Both the position numbers and the translations under genes were made by a program. DNA of 34,943 nt, from the NCBI GenBank assembly GCA_018005585.1, contig JAGMZX010000052.1, positions 1-34,943 on the forward strand, in the 5' to 3' direction. Every line of letters starts with the position of its first letter. Position 1 is the stretch's first letter. This DNA comes from Candidatus Hydrogenedentota bacterium (GTDB lineage Bacteria; Hydrogenedentota; Hydrogenedentia; Hydrogenedentales; JAGMZX01). Shown here piece by piece: positions 1 to 8,333 of this stretch. The notes below the pieces were generated by a model. That model was given only the letters and a program-made list of their open reading frames with translations, was not told the origin of the DNA and searched no databases.

Positions 1-4
1 GGCC

Positions 5-367
5 ATGCGTTCGACGACGATGGGCGTACTGTTGGCGGTCATTGCGCTCGCCTTTGCGGGCGCGGCCTACTACTATTGGACCAGCCGCGGCGGCGAAGGG
101 CCGGTGACCGGCGTCGTGGTGGACAAGGTCCAGCGCCAAGCAGGCACTGAGAGCGGCGGCCGCACGCTCGACCAGGGGTTGCGCGTCCTGACCGGCGAAT
201 CGTTCCGGCAGGACGTGTACCATTTCCTCATTGTGCGCACGGCTGAAAACGCCCTGGTCGAAATGAGCGTTGCGCAAAATCTCTACAATCAGGTCGAGAT
301 CGGCGACACGGTGCAGCGCACCTCGCCGGACGTTCCGCCGGTCCTTGTGCGGCAAGCAACGCCCTGA
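5..367 (+). CDS. small membrane-anchored hypothetical protein
   Basis: A 120-residue product that I do not recognise. Residues about 6-24 form a hydrophobic segment (VLLAVIALAFAGAAYYYW) that looks like an N-terminal membrane anchor or uncleaved signal, followed by a soluble domain of about 95 residues, probably outside the cytoplasm. ATG codons lie at residues 1 and 6. The window begins four bases upstream, so no ribosome binding site can be judged and the frame could extend leftwards. It converges on the DUF2905-like gene on the other strand, with 37 bp between stops. The C-terminus (SPDVPPVLVRQATP) is proline rich. Coding status rests on the clean anchor-plus-domain layout; function is unknown. 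Confidence 0.6.
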   Translation: MRSTTMGVLLAVIALAFAGAAYYYWTSRGGEGPVTGVVVDKVQRQAGTESGGRTLDQGLRVLTGESFRQDVYHFLIVRTAENALVEMSVAQNLYNQVEIGDTVQRTSPDVPPVLVRQATP

Positions 368-404
368 ACTGGGCAACGCCCGCGCTCTTGTGTCGGCGAT
401 AGGA

Positions 405-575
405 CTAGGCGACCACGCTCAGCACAAGGCAGGTGACCACCGGAAAACAGACCGAGACTCGCTCGCCCTTGACCACGATATCGCCCGGTAACCGCCCAAT
501 GATCAGCCCAAACACGCTGCAAGTTGCGACAACACCCCAAGACCAGCCAAAAAACACCCCGCCAACAACAGCCAT
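405..575 (-). CDS. DUF2905-like small membrane protein
   Basis: A 56-residue reading frame that is easily missed because of its size. The C-terminal half contains GRLPGDIVVKGERVSVCFPV followed by a hydrophobic tail TCLVLSVVA. This matches the pattern I know for the DUF2905 family: two short hydrophobic helices around a G-R-L-P-G-D-I core, then a charged turn and F-P. The N-terminal half (AVVGGVFFGWSWGVVATC) forms the first hydrophobic helix. The family is usually 65-75 residues, so this copy is slightly short. The ATG at 573-575 is the only ATG after the in-frame stop, but its ribosome binding site is weak, so an alternative upstream start is possible. The family is uncharacterised; it is presumably an inner-membrane protein. 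Confidence 0.7.
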   Translation of the reverse strand: MAVVGGVFFGWSWGVVATCSVFGLIIGRLPGDIVVKGERVSVCFPVVTCLVLSVVA

Positions 576-736
576 CTGCTTGCTTGCGCAAGGTCCATGC
601 GTGGCAATCCTCGGGGCTCATGTGCGGCAAGAACGCCGATGATTACGGTCAAAAAGGACAACCGCAGCATCGGACTCGGCCCTGCTGTTCACGGACAACG
701 ATAGATGCAGACTGTTCCACAAATCCGCTCAGCGTT

Positions 737-2344
737 TCACCTGCGACCGTACTCCCGGTCCATGCGTCTGTTGTGTTCTTGCACAGCCCTTTCCATTTCC
801 GCCCTGGTAGCGTCGATGCGCACCTTTTCCCGCTCGCGCGCCGCTTCTTCCTCCGCGGACCTTTGCCGAGCCCATTCACTGGCGCTTGCCGCCGCGGCAC
901 CTGCGTCCCAACTGTCTTCGTAATACACGACTTGCCCCGCGGACTGCGTGTCCGGCTCTGGTTGTGCCGTCGGGTCTTCCGGAGCCACCTCCCCTCGGTC
1001 TCGTAATCTGGCCTTCAGCGCTTCCCACTCTTGTTGTTCCTGCTGTTTTCTCAATTCCTCAGCCATTTGCCGCTCTTCTTCCAGCTTTGCCGTTTCCGCC
1101 CGCCGCGCCTCTTCTTCCGCCATGCGGCGCAGTTCCTCCTGAGCCGTCCGCCGGGCTTCCTCCGCCGCCTGGTCCTGTACCTCCGGCCTGGCAGAGGGTG
1201 ATTGCAGCGATGGGAACATGTCCCAAGGGACCGCAAACAAAAGCAGCAACGCCAATCCCAAGAGCATGGTCGCCCCGCCCACCAGCAGCCCGAGGGATAT
1301 CCGTGGCTCCGGTTGGCGAACGGGTTCTCGAGACCACGCAGGCTCCGTCTTCACCCACTGCAGTTCCACTTCGAGCCGCCGCGCCGCCTCCTCGGCCCTG
1401 TGATGCCGCTGTTCCTCCTCCGCGCGACGACGTTCTTCTTCTTCGCGAGTGCGGCGTGCCGTTTCCTCCCGCAACAGCGCCTCGGCGGCTGCGCCGGAGA
1501 ACTCGTGAAGCAACGTCGCACAATTCGTAGGACGGCACTCAATGTCCTTCGCGAGTCCCGCGAGTAAAGCTGCGTTGACGTACTCGGGGACTCCTGGGAT
1601 CAGTTCCGGCTCCTTACGCAGGATTTGCAGCGACATGTCGCCACCCAAAAACGGCGGCTCTCCATTGAGCAATTCATACAAAGACGCTGCAAAGGAATAA
1701 ACATCATTGCGCTGGTCGTTACGATGTCTCTTTTCATTCAGCAACTGCTGGGGGCTCATATACGCGAGCGTACCCGTAGTCGCATGGCCGGTCCGGTGTG
1801 TCTCAGTATCGTGAATGACCCGCGCAATCCCAAAATCAACGAGCTTCGTCGTACCGTCGGCCGCGAGCAACATATTGCCCGGTTTGACGTCGCGATGCAG
1901 CACCTTCCTGCTATGCGCATAATCCAGCGCATCCGCCACGTGCCTGGCCCACGGCAACACCTCGTTCAATGCAAAGGGCCGCTTACCCCGCCCGCTCAAC
2001 CGCGCCTGCAACGACATTCCCGGCACGTACTCCATTGAAATAAAATGCAGTTCGCCGTGCCGATGCAAGTCGTGAACGCGCACGATGTTTGCGTGGCTCA
2101 ATTCGCGCGCCAGGACCAATTCGCGCTTGAGGTCCCTCAACGCCCCCTCATCGTCGGAGAATTCCGGCTTGAGCATCTTCAGGGCCACGGGCCGGTTGTC
2201 CAGTTCGCTATCTTCCGCAAGCCAGACCTCGCCCATACCACCTCGACCGACGCGCCGCACGAGCCGGAATCGTCCCCCAAGCGTGATCTCTGCCCTCAGG
2301 CTGACATACGTCACCGCATTGTCATCGAAAACAGCCCCATTCAT
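737..2344 (-). CDS. Hanks-type serine/threonine protein kinase with membrane span and coiled coils
   Basis: A 535-residue PknB-like kinase. The kinase domain spans about residues 26-285: glycine loop GRGGMGEV (33-40), ATP-anchoring Lys56 in VALK, alpha-C Glu75, catalytic HRDVKPGN (150-157), DFG (170-172), activation-segment GTLAYMSP (191-198) and alpha-F Asp214 in DVYSF. All key catalytic residues are present, so it should be active. The conserved APE/SPE glutamate at the end of the activation segment is Gln199. Residues about 290-325 are an E/R-rich coiled coil. Residues 350-373 are a single transmembrane helix. The part beyond, about 160 residues, is another charged helical region (393-450 and 490-530) expected outside the cytoplasm in place of PASTA domains. 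A purine-rich GGGAGGAG stretch lies shortly upstream of the ATG. Substrates are unknown. Confidence 0.93.
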   Translation of the reverse strand: MNGAVFDDNAVTYVSLRAEITLGGRFRLVRRVGRGGMGEVWLAEDSELDNRPVALKMLKPEFSDDEGALRDLKRELVLARELSHANIVRVHDLHRHGELHFISMEYVPGMSLQARLSGRGKRPFALNEVLPWARHVADALDYAHSRKVLHRDVKPGNMLLAADGTTKLVDFGIARVIHDTETHRTGHATTGTLAYMSPQQLLNEKRHRNDQRNDVYSFAASLYELLNGEPPFLGGDMSLQILRKEPELIPGVPEYVNAALLAGLAKDIECRPTNCATLLHEFSGAAAEALLREETARRTREEEERRRAEEEQRHHRAEEAARRLEVELQWVKTEPAWSREPVRQPEPRISLGLLVGGATMLLGLALLLLFAVPWDMFPSLQSPSARPEVQDQAAEEARRTAQEELRRMAEEEARRAETAKLEEERQMAEELRKQQEQQEWEALKARLRDRGEVAPEDPTAQPEPDTQSAGQVVYYEDSWDAGAAAASASEWARQRSAEEEAAREREKVRIDATRAEMERAVQEHNRRMDREYGRR

Positions 2345-2591
2345 TGTGCCCTGCTCCTCCCGTGGCTCCCTTGAATGCGCACTTCTACAACTTACTCATC
2401 TCCTTGATTGTGAACTGCACGTCCCAATCATCCCCTCGGGACTTGGTCCCTCGCCGTCTACCGCGTCCCAACTGGGATAGACCCGTCACAATCACGGCCA
2501 TTCTACATCCCGGCAAAAGCAGTTTCCATGCCAACCACGAAGACGCGACGGCCTCGCCTGCGCGGGGAGGACGCCCGCGCCACAACCCGTG

Positions 2592-2612
2592 GCATGGGCA
2601 TCTTGCCCATGC
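2592..2612. repeat. perfect 9-bp palindrome, likely dispersed intergenic repeat fragment
   Basis: GCATGGGCA, a 3-base loop TCT, then TGCCCATGC form a perfect inverted repeat. It lies in the 276-bp gap between the kinase start (2344) and the glycosyltransferase stop (2621). It sits just after a GC-rich stretch at about 2565-2590. The palindrome and its flank resemble an intergenic repeat I recall from planctomycete- and verrucomicrobia-like genomes, but that family membership is from memory and not shown here. It could also act as a transcript-end hairpin for the minus-strand glycosyltransferase gene. Confidence 0.55.
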
Positions 2613-2620
2613 TCTTCGCA

Positions 2621-3844
2621 CTATGTGACACCGCGACGTTGCCCGGTCAAGAGCTGTTCCAGGGCAGTCCTGTCCGCAACGCGGAGGATTTCTTCCGGCA
2701 TGCCGGCGCCGCGTTCCGCGGCAAGACCAACGCAGCGGGACAATACGGGGCGATAGTCGGCCTTGTGCCGGAGCGCGGCGGCATAGTGCCGCCACGCGGC
2801 AGGCACGTCGTTCTCGGCCTCGCTCAACAGGCCCAGATGGTATTCGCTGCTGAACGAACCGGTCCCCAACACGTCTTCCGCCCCACCCCCCCACTCCAGG
2901 GACCGCTCGTATGCGGCCTTGGACTCCGCGACGTGCCCGAGCATGAGATGCACATAGCCCAGCGCATGCGGAAAATCCGCGCATCGCACGCCGGGATGCG
3001 CCAGTGCCGCGTGGCGCTCGAGCAATTGCAGCGACTGCACGGTCCGATTGAGGTTTGCATACGTGTAAGCGAGCGTAATCACCAAATCGGACAACACAAC
3101 ACGAGCGACGGGGCCGTCACGGCCCTGCGGCGGCGCGCCCGGCGCAAACCGGATTGCCGCGAGCGCCTGCTCGAAGGCAACCGCCGCCGCCGCGTACTGG
3201 CGCAACGAGAAATGGGCCTTGCCGAGCTGGTGCAGCAGGTATTCATCGTCCGGGCGGGCATCGAGCGCGCGCCGGAGCAGCGGGATATTGCGCAGGGCCT
3301 TATGGTCCGGCGCATCCGCGGCCTGCGCGTAGCCGAAGTGGCGCACCCGCACGCCCGTAGCCGCCGCGCGCTTGGCTCCGCCCGCTGCCGGAACAAGTTG
3401 CTCATGAATGACGCCTTCAAAACGGTACACACCGCGGTGAAAAAAGCGTTCGAGACGGTCCCGGACAACCGCGGCGTCCGCCCCGGGGCCCGTGGGGCTG
3501 AAAAGCTCTATGGTCCCGACCCAGGACGGGTCATGTTCCGCGGCGAAGGCAACCAGACGCGCGCGCGCGTCCGCGGGCGCTTCCATCACCTCGTCCGCGT
3601 CGATGCTGATCACCCAGTCGCCCGCGGCACAGGCTACAGCCGCGTTCCGCGCTGCCGCGAAATCGCCGCGCCAGGCGAAATGATGGACCTTCCCCGTGAA
3701 CCCGAGCGCCGTCTCTTCCGTTTCGTCGGTCGAGCCGGTGTCGAGCACCACAATCTCGTCGGCAACGGCGCGCAGGGCCTCCAGGCACGCGGCCAGCCGG
3801 TGAGCCTCGTTCTTCACAATCAAGACTGCGCTGATCGAAGACAT
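2621..3844 (-). CDS. family 2 glycosyltransferase with C-terminal TPR-like repeats
   Basis: A 407-residue protein. The GT-A domain fills residues 1 to about 170: it opens with SAVLIVKNE, has the nucleotide-binding VLDTGSTD (33-40) and the metal-binding DAD (82-84) in ISIDADEV. From about residue 190 the protein is alpha-helical, with TPR-like units such as LLHQLGKAHFSLRQYAAAAVAFEQAL and ALGYVHLMLGHVAESKAAYERSL. This architecture is common in bacterial O- or surface-glycan transferases. Donor and acceptor cannot be read from sequence. I chose the ATG at 3844 because the family motif starts four residues later; a further in-frame upstream ATG would add 58 residues without homology. Divergently transcribed from the 4005 gene. 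Confidence 0.9.
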   Translation of the reverse strand: MSSISAVLIVKNEAHRLAACLEALRAVADEIVVLDTGSTDETEETALGFTGKVHHFAWRGDFAAARNAAVACAAGDWVISIDADEVMEAPADARARLVAFAAEHDPSWVGTIELFSPTGPGADAAVVRDRLERFFHRGVYRFEGVIHEQLVPAAGGAKRAAATGVRVRHFGYAQAADAPDHKALRNIPLLRRALDARPDDEYLLHQLGKAHFSLRQYAAAAVAFEQALAAIRFAPGAPPQGRDGPVARVVLSDLVITLAYTYANLNRTVQSLQLLERHAALAHPGVRCADFPHALGYVHLMLGHVAESKAAYERSLEWGGGAEDVLGTGSFSSEYHLGLLSEAENDVPAAWRHYAAALRHKADYRPVLSRCVGLAAERGAGMPEEILRVADRTALEQLLTGQRRGVT

Positions 3845-3903
3845 TGCTGCGGAACACTCCCGGACACCCGTAGTACACGCCGCGCGGGGCCTGATTTTCA
3901 ACC

Positions 3904-3927
3904 TTCCCGCCTGAATGGCGGCGGGAA
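3904..3927. repeat. inverted repeat in divergent intergenic region
   Basis: TTCCCGCC (3904-3911) and GGCGGGAA (3920-3927) are perfect 8-bp complements with an 8-base spacer. They lie between the divergent starts at 3844 and 4005. A possible -10 hexamer TAGAAT follows at 3946-3951. It could be an operator for either gene; no factor can be named. Confidence 0.35.
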
Positions 3928-4004
3928 TGCCGCGCCCGGATAGGCTAGAATGGGAGACGCGCGGAACAGGGCTGTCCGAAAGGCCATTGTTCCAGGAGGT
4001 GACC

Positions 4005-4973
4005 ATGGAAGCGCGCAAGGTCTACACCGCCACCGTGCTTGCCGCTGCCGCGATTGCGGCCGCTTGGCTGACCTATCGCACCGTCTTCCATCGCGGCACG
4101 ACGGCGCTCAGTCACGAGGCGTTCGTCACGGCGAACACGGCCGCGCGGATTGTGTTCTGTCCCGGGCACGTGCAGGATTATGTATCGCGTCTTGCCCCCG
4201 ATGTACTGCGGATTGTGCCGGCCGTGCCCCGGTTGAGCTCGGTGGCCCCGCGTTCGAAACGGCTCGATTGGCTGCACTATCTCCCCGTCGAATTCACGTT
4301 TCTCGTGTCGCAGGACGCGGCGGGACAGCTCGACTTCGTGCTGTTCTCGAGAGAGAACACGGAGGGCCCCGATTTCCTTGACGTGATCAATGATTCGGAT
4401 TTCTTCGCCGCCACCTATCCGGTACAGTGGGCCCAGCCGCGCGCCGCGCGCGAAGGAAACGACGCCTTGAGAGCCGCGGGCGTGGTTTATTTGCCCGAGG
4501 CGTTAGCCGAACGCAGCATGCAACTGTGGCCGGATTACCGGCCGGCGCGCGTGGACGCGGCCTCGGGGGCCCATTTTCTGGAAATCATGGCCGACAACCG
4601 CAACGGCGTCCTCTATGAACTGCATGGCGCCATCGCCGCGATGCGCGGCGACGCAGGCGTGACCGCGCTCGAACCGCTGCTTGAGGTCTGGCCCGCCGTG
4701 GCTTCGCTGCAATTTACGGCGGACCTCGCGGGCGACAACGCAATCGGCATGTCCGCGGTCCTGGTCTGCCAGCCGGGCTCGGGGGCTTCCGGCCTGAGCC
4801 GAATCAGCGAGAGGCTGATGGCCGCGGGCGACGCCATCGCCGGGGTGCTCCGGTCCGATCCGGGGCTCGACTTCGTGCATGAAGTCCAAACCTCGGGTCA
4901 ACGTATTGAAGCCCACATGACGCTGAGCGGATTCGAGCCCATGCTCCGCGCGGCTCTTTCCCGCGGCATCTAG
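4005..4973 (+). CDS. membrane-anchored protein of unknown family, paralogue A
   Basis: A 322-residue protein with a single N-terminal hydrophobic segment (about residues 8-28, TATVLAAAAIAAAWLTY) and a large domain expected in the periplasm. It shares a signature with the two downstream genes: a WP pair (175-176) followed by H190-F-L-E, then DNR (197-199) and a small/hydrophobic run. The ATG at 4005 is chosen because AGGAGGTG lies just upstream; an in-frame start 90 bases earlier lacks this. A likely terminator begins at its stop codon, so it is probably a separate transcript from the next gene. I do not recognise the family and give no function. Confidence 0.8.
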   Translation: MEARKVYTATVLAAAAIAAAWLTYRTVFHRGTTALSHEAFVTANTAARIVFCPGHVQDYVSRLAPDVLRIVPAVPRLSSVAPRSKRLDWLHYLPVEFTFLVSQDAAGQLDFVLFSRENTEGPDFLDVINDSDFFAATYPVQWAQPRAAREGNDALRAAGVVYLPEALAERSMQLWPDYRPARVDAASGAHFLEIMADNRNGVLYELHGAIAAMRGDAGVTALEPLLEVWPAVASLQFTADLAGDNAIGMSAVLVCQPGSGASGLSRISERLMAAGDAIAGVLRSDPGLDFVHEVQTSGQRIEAHMTLSGFEPMLRAALSRGI

Positions 4974-5016
4974 CGCGGGCGCACGCCACGGAAACCCGCG
5001 CAAGCGGCCGTTTTTT
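4973..5016 (+). terminator. probable intrinsic terminator after paralogue A
   Basis: GCGCGGG (4973-4979, starting on the last base of the stop codon) pairs with CCCGCGC (4995-5001) around a 15-base loop. A run of six T residues is at 5011-5016, nine bases after the stem. The gap between stem and T-run is longer than in classical terminators, so efficiency is uncertain. Confidence 0.5.
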
Positions 5017-5055
5017 GTCCCATAACCGCAGGGAGCGCCCATGATTCGGGGGTTT

Positions 5056-5085
5056 TTGACACGGGCTTTGCGAGACGCATAAGAT
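5056..5085 (+). promoter_or_regulatory. sigma70-like promoter for paralogue B
   Basis: TTGACA (5056-5061) is a perfect -35 hexamer. With an 18-bp spacer, TAAGAT (5080-5085) matches the -10 consensus at four of six positions. Transcription would start near 5092, leaving a leader of about 44 nt before the GTG at 5136. It follows the T-run of the upstream terminator, which fits a new transcription unit. Confidence 0.6.
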
Positions 5086-5135
5086 AACGCCATCAAGTCC
5101 CGAGGTGCCTTGCGCACAAGAGAGGAGTGACTCCC

Positions 5136-6266
5136 GTGAAGAAGGCAGTAGTGGCCCTTTGTTTGCTTGCGCTGACGGCCGGGGCCGGTTACAGCGTGTA
5201 TCGTTACTATGTAGATATTGTGAATCCGGACCTTGGCCCACCGCCGCCCGCACCGCCGACGGATGGCGCCCCGCGGCAGCCCATAGAGATGCCGCAGTCG
5301 CCATTGGTTTCGCACGAAAAGGCGGCTACGCCGAACACGAACATGCGGCTGGTGCTGTCGCCGCGCACGGCGGCGGAATTTATCCACGCGCTGGTGCCGT
5401 GGGACATGCTCAAGTCAGTGGACATTCCGCCGAACATTGAGAAACTGCTGGATACGAAGTTCGCCGAAGTGCTCCCCAACGAGATCGCCTTGTTGAGCGG
5501 GGCGGATTTGGGCGCGAAACTCTATGAATTCACGTTCTTTGTCAACCAGCAGTATTTCGATGTGCTCCTTCCTATCGGCGCCGGGCAGGTAGGCCTGCCT
5601 CGAGGCATTCCCCTGGTCAAGTGGGATGAGGAAGGCTTGAAACTGCGTGAACCGGGTATGCTGACCGCCAACGGTTCACTGCCCGTGCCCGAGGGGCTCG
5701 ATGCGAAATTGCAGGAACTCTGGCCGGCCGCCCCGGCCGAGGCTGCTCCGTTGACCATCCAAGGCGGTCATCTGGCCGAATTGGCGCTCGACAACCGGAA
5801 AGGCGAATTGCTGACGCTCGTCGCGGTCGCGGCAGCCCAGGATGGGCAAAGCCTCGATGACCTGTTCGCAAACCCGATGCTGCAATCGGTTCCGAAGGTG
5901 CTGGCGCAGCTGGCGGATGTCCGCGCATTCGCCGATTTGGGACCGTCTGACGCGCTGACCGTCGACTTTGCGCTCCGGGCGCTCGACACGGCCGGGCCGG
6001 AACTCGAACCGGTGATCGCGTTCGCGTTCGATGCGGCGCTGGTGCAGGTCAAGGGCATGCTCCAAGAATACGGCCTGACGCTCGATGGCAAGGCGCAGTG
6101 GGAAGGCAAGACCTATCACGGCGCATTCACCATTCCCGAATTCGGCCAGACAATCCGCGACTCGGTTGCCGCGCTCGTGCCCCAAGGCAAGCGAGCGGAA
6201 CCGTCCACGCCTGTCACGGCACCGGCTGAAGCGCCGCCGGCCACGCCGGCCGGCTCGGGCGCGTAA
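5136..6266 (+). CDS. membrane-anchored protein of unknown family, paralogue B
   Basis: A 376-residue protein with an N-terminal membrane anchor (residues 4-22, AVVALCLLALTAGAGYSVY) and a Pro-rich linker (32-55). The presumably periplasmic domain contains LPNEIALLSG (113-122), FVNQQYF (135-141), LWP (195-197), and the family signature H212-LAE-LAL-DNR (219-221)-KGELL. It ends in a Pro/Ala-rich tail. The GTG at 5136 is preferred over an in-frame GTG at 5127, because AGAGGAG (5121-5127) is spaced eight bases from it. It shares several motifs with the gene at 6343, 76 bp downstream, and is probably cotranscribed with it. Function unknown. Confidence 0.8.
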   Translation: MKKAVVALCLLALTAGAGYSVYRYYVDIVNPDLGPPPPAPPTDGAPRQPIEMPQSPLVSHEKAATPNTNMRLVLSPRTAAEFIHALVPWDMLKSVDIPPNIEKLLDTKFAEVLPNEIALLSGADLGAKLYEFTFFVNQQYFDVLLPIGAGQVGLPRGIPLVKWDEEGLKLREPGMLTANGSLPVPEGLDAKLQELWPAAPAEAAPLTIQGGHLAELALDNRKGELLTLVAVAAAQDGQSLDDLFANPMLQSVPKVLAQLADVRAFADLGPSDALTVDFALRALDTAGPELEPVIAFAFDAALVQVKGMLQEYGLTLDGKAQWEGKTYHGAFTIPEFGQTIRDSVAALVPQGKRAEPSTPVTAPAEAPPATPAGSGA

Positions 6267-6342
6267 AATACGCCGCGCCGCCGCCTGGCGCTAACGCCGT
6301 GCGCCCTCGCGGCGGAAGCAGACATCGGAAGGAGCTGATTGC

Positions 6343-7719
6343 GTGAAGAAAGGCTGTTTGATTGTTGCGCTGGTGCTGGTGGTCCTGGTCCTCGCGGGAC
6401 TCGGAGGCGGCGCATGGTACGGAAGCCGCCTTATCGGTCTTGGCGAAGCGCCTGAGGTCACCCATGAGAAGCTCGTCGCAAAAGACACGCGCCTGATTGC
6501 GGTGGTCCGGCCCCGGGAATTGTTGCCGCTCATCGAAAAACATGTACTTCCCCTGTTGGACAGTGTTCCGGCGCCCAACTTCGTGAAATCGCTCATGCGC
6601 AGCTACGCGGCCCAATCACTGCCGAACGAAATCGCGCTGCTGGGCAATCTCGACGCCGCAAAGGGCGCATATCGCGCCCGGCTATTCATCAATGAGCGGT
6701 ATTTCGGACCTGCCGTGGCGCAGTTTACGGCGAATCCCGCAAAGTTCGCGGACGTGATTCAGGTGAATTATGAATTGCCCGTCTTCACGCTGCCGGAACG
6801 CGGTGTGCTCACCACGGAACGCTCGTTTCAACTGCTGCGCGGGCTGGACGACGTCGTCGCGCGTTATTGGCCCGAGGACGGCGGCGAGCCCCTTCGCGCC
6901 GAGGACAAGCACTTGTTCGAGGTGGTGTTCGACAACCGGACGGGCGACCTCCTGCACGTGCTGGGCGCGCGCGCTTGCGCGCAAGGGCTGACGCTTCCGG
7001 AAGTAATCAAGGACTCGGCGCAGGAAAACACCGTAGGGTTGCTTCTGGCGCTGCTGGCCGACATCCGTGTAATCGCGGACCTCACGCCCAAGCACGCTGT
7101 CGAAGCGAATGCGCAAGTCAACGCGCCCGGACTCTCCACTTCCCCGTTCCACGCGAACGCCGCGCTGCGGATCGGCCCCGGCCTGCTTGATGCGCTGGGC
7201 AAGGAATTCGACACGCGCCACACCTTTGACGTGCAACGCCTGCCCGACCTGCTCATGAACAGCGCGGAGGCGTTCACGTTCGAAGTGACCTTTGACAACC
7301 GGTCCAACGAGTTCGTCACGCTGTTGGACAACCTGGGCCTGTTCGATACGCCGGAGATGCAGGCGGCAAACGTCCGGCAACAGCTCGAAATCTTCAAGCT
7401 GATGACGGAAGGACGCGTGAGCGGGCGCATGCAGAATAATGGCGACCTCGATATTATCTGGCGTGTCGACAGCGCGCCGGGGAATGAAGGGGCGGTCTAT
7501 ATTGCCCTGGGTTTTCTGCCCTTCGACGCGGAAGTACTGCCGCTGCTTGACGAGTTTGTGCGCGGCTATGGCATGACGCTGCAGGCCGAGCCGCCCACGA
7601 TGGAAGACGGCGCGGCGTTTCTCCGGCGCTTCAAGGTCCGTGGTTTCCGGCAGAACGTGCTGAATTTCCTGCGCAGGAGCCCATCCGGCGCCCGCGGCGC
7701 CCTGGCCCGCGCCTTCTAG
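6343..7719 (+). CDS. membrane-anchored protein of unknown family, paralogue C
   Basis: A 458-residue protein starting at GTG with AAGGAG about ten bases upstream. Residues 5-25 are a strong membrane anchor (CLIVALVLVVLVLAGL). It shares LPNEIALLGN (93-102), FINERYF (115-121), YWP (175-177) and the H190-x2-E-x3-DNR (197-199) signature with paralogue B. A second DNR-type motif, FTFEVTFDNRSNEF, lies at 311-324, suggesting an internal duplication that makes this the longest family member. Its stop overlaps the convergent recR stop by four bases. Function unknown. Confidence 0.8.
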   Translation: MKKGCLIVALVLVVLVLAGLGGGAWYGSRLIGLGEAPEVTHEKLVAKDTRLIAVVRPRELLPLIEKHVLPLLDSVPAPNFVKSLMRSYAAQSLPNEIALLGNLDAAKGAYRARLFINERYFGPAVAQFTANPAKFADVIQVNYELPVFTLPERGVLTTERSFQLLRGLDDVVARYWPEDGGEPLRAEDKHLFEVVFDNRTGDLLHVLGARACAQGLTLPEVIKDSAQENTVGLLLALLADIRVIADLTPKHAVEANAQVNAPGLSTSPFHANAALRIGPGLLDALGKEFDTRHTFDVQRLPDLLMNSAEAFTFEVTFDNRSNEFVTLLDNLGLFDTPEMQAANVRQQLEIFKLMTEGRVSGRMQNNGDLDIIWRVDSAPGNEGAVYIALGFLPFDAEVLPLLDEFVRGYGMTLQAEPPTMEDGAAFLRRFKVRGFRQNVLNFLRRSPSGARGALARAF

Positions 7720-8315
7720 AGGCGGGTGCGCCCCTGCATCGCATGCGCGAGGGTGGCGTCATCCGCGAATTCGAGCCCGCCGCCCATGGGCACGCCGTGC
7801 GCGATGCGGCTCACGGCGACGCCGCACTGTCCAATCATGCGAGATAAATAAAGCGCGGTGGCTTCGCCTTCGGCGGTCGCGTTCGTCGCTACAATCACCT
7901 CGCGCACGGTTCCGTCCTCGAGGCGTTTCAGCAACCGGTCTATGCGCAGCTCCGAAGGTCCGATGCCTTCCAGTGGATTGAGCACGCCGTGAAGCACGTG
8001 GTACACGCCCCGGTAGGCGCCGCCCTTCTCGATGGCCATGGCGCCCGCGGGGCGTTCTACAACGCAGACCGTGGCGTGGTCGCGGCGCTCATCAGCGCAA
8101 ATGACACAGGGGTCCGAGTCCGTAAGATTGCAGCAGACGCTGCAGGTGGTGATGCGGTCGCGCGCTTCCCGGATGGCCGCGCTCAGCGCGCGCGCTTCTG
8201 CTTCCGGCGCGCTCAACAGGTGGAGGGCAAGGCGCTCGGCAGTCCGTTTGCCGATACCCGGCAGGCGCCGAAACGCTTCGATGAGCCGCTCGACTGCGGG
8301 CGCCTGGATGAACAT
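7716..8315 (-). CDS. recR: recombination mediator protein RecR
   Basis: A 199-residue protein of the usual RecR length. It has the N-terminal helix-hairpin-helix stretch (LPGIGKRTAERLALHLL, 18-34) and a four-cysteine zinc site (C58, C61, C70, C73). The Toprim domain begins with ICADERRDHATVCVVE and contains EKGGAYRGVYHVLHG (96-110). RecR works with RecF/RecO to load RecA on SSB-coated DNA. It lies 18 bp downstream of def on the same strand and is probably cotranscribed. Its stop overlaps the convergent upstream gene by four bases. Confidence 0.98.
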   Translation of the reverse strand: MFIQAPAVERLIEAFRRLPGIGKRTAERLALHLLSAPEAEARALSAAIREARDRITTCSVCCNLTDSDPCVICADERRDHATVCVVERPAGAMAIEKGGAYRGVYHVLHGVLNPLEGIGPSELRIDRLLKRLEDGTVREVIVATNATAEGEATALYLSRMIGQCGVAVSRIAHGVPMGGGLEFADDATLAHAMQGRTRL

Positions 8316-8333
8316 GGGCTCCCCCGGTTTTCT

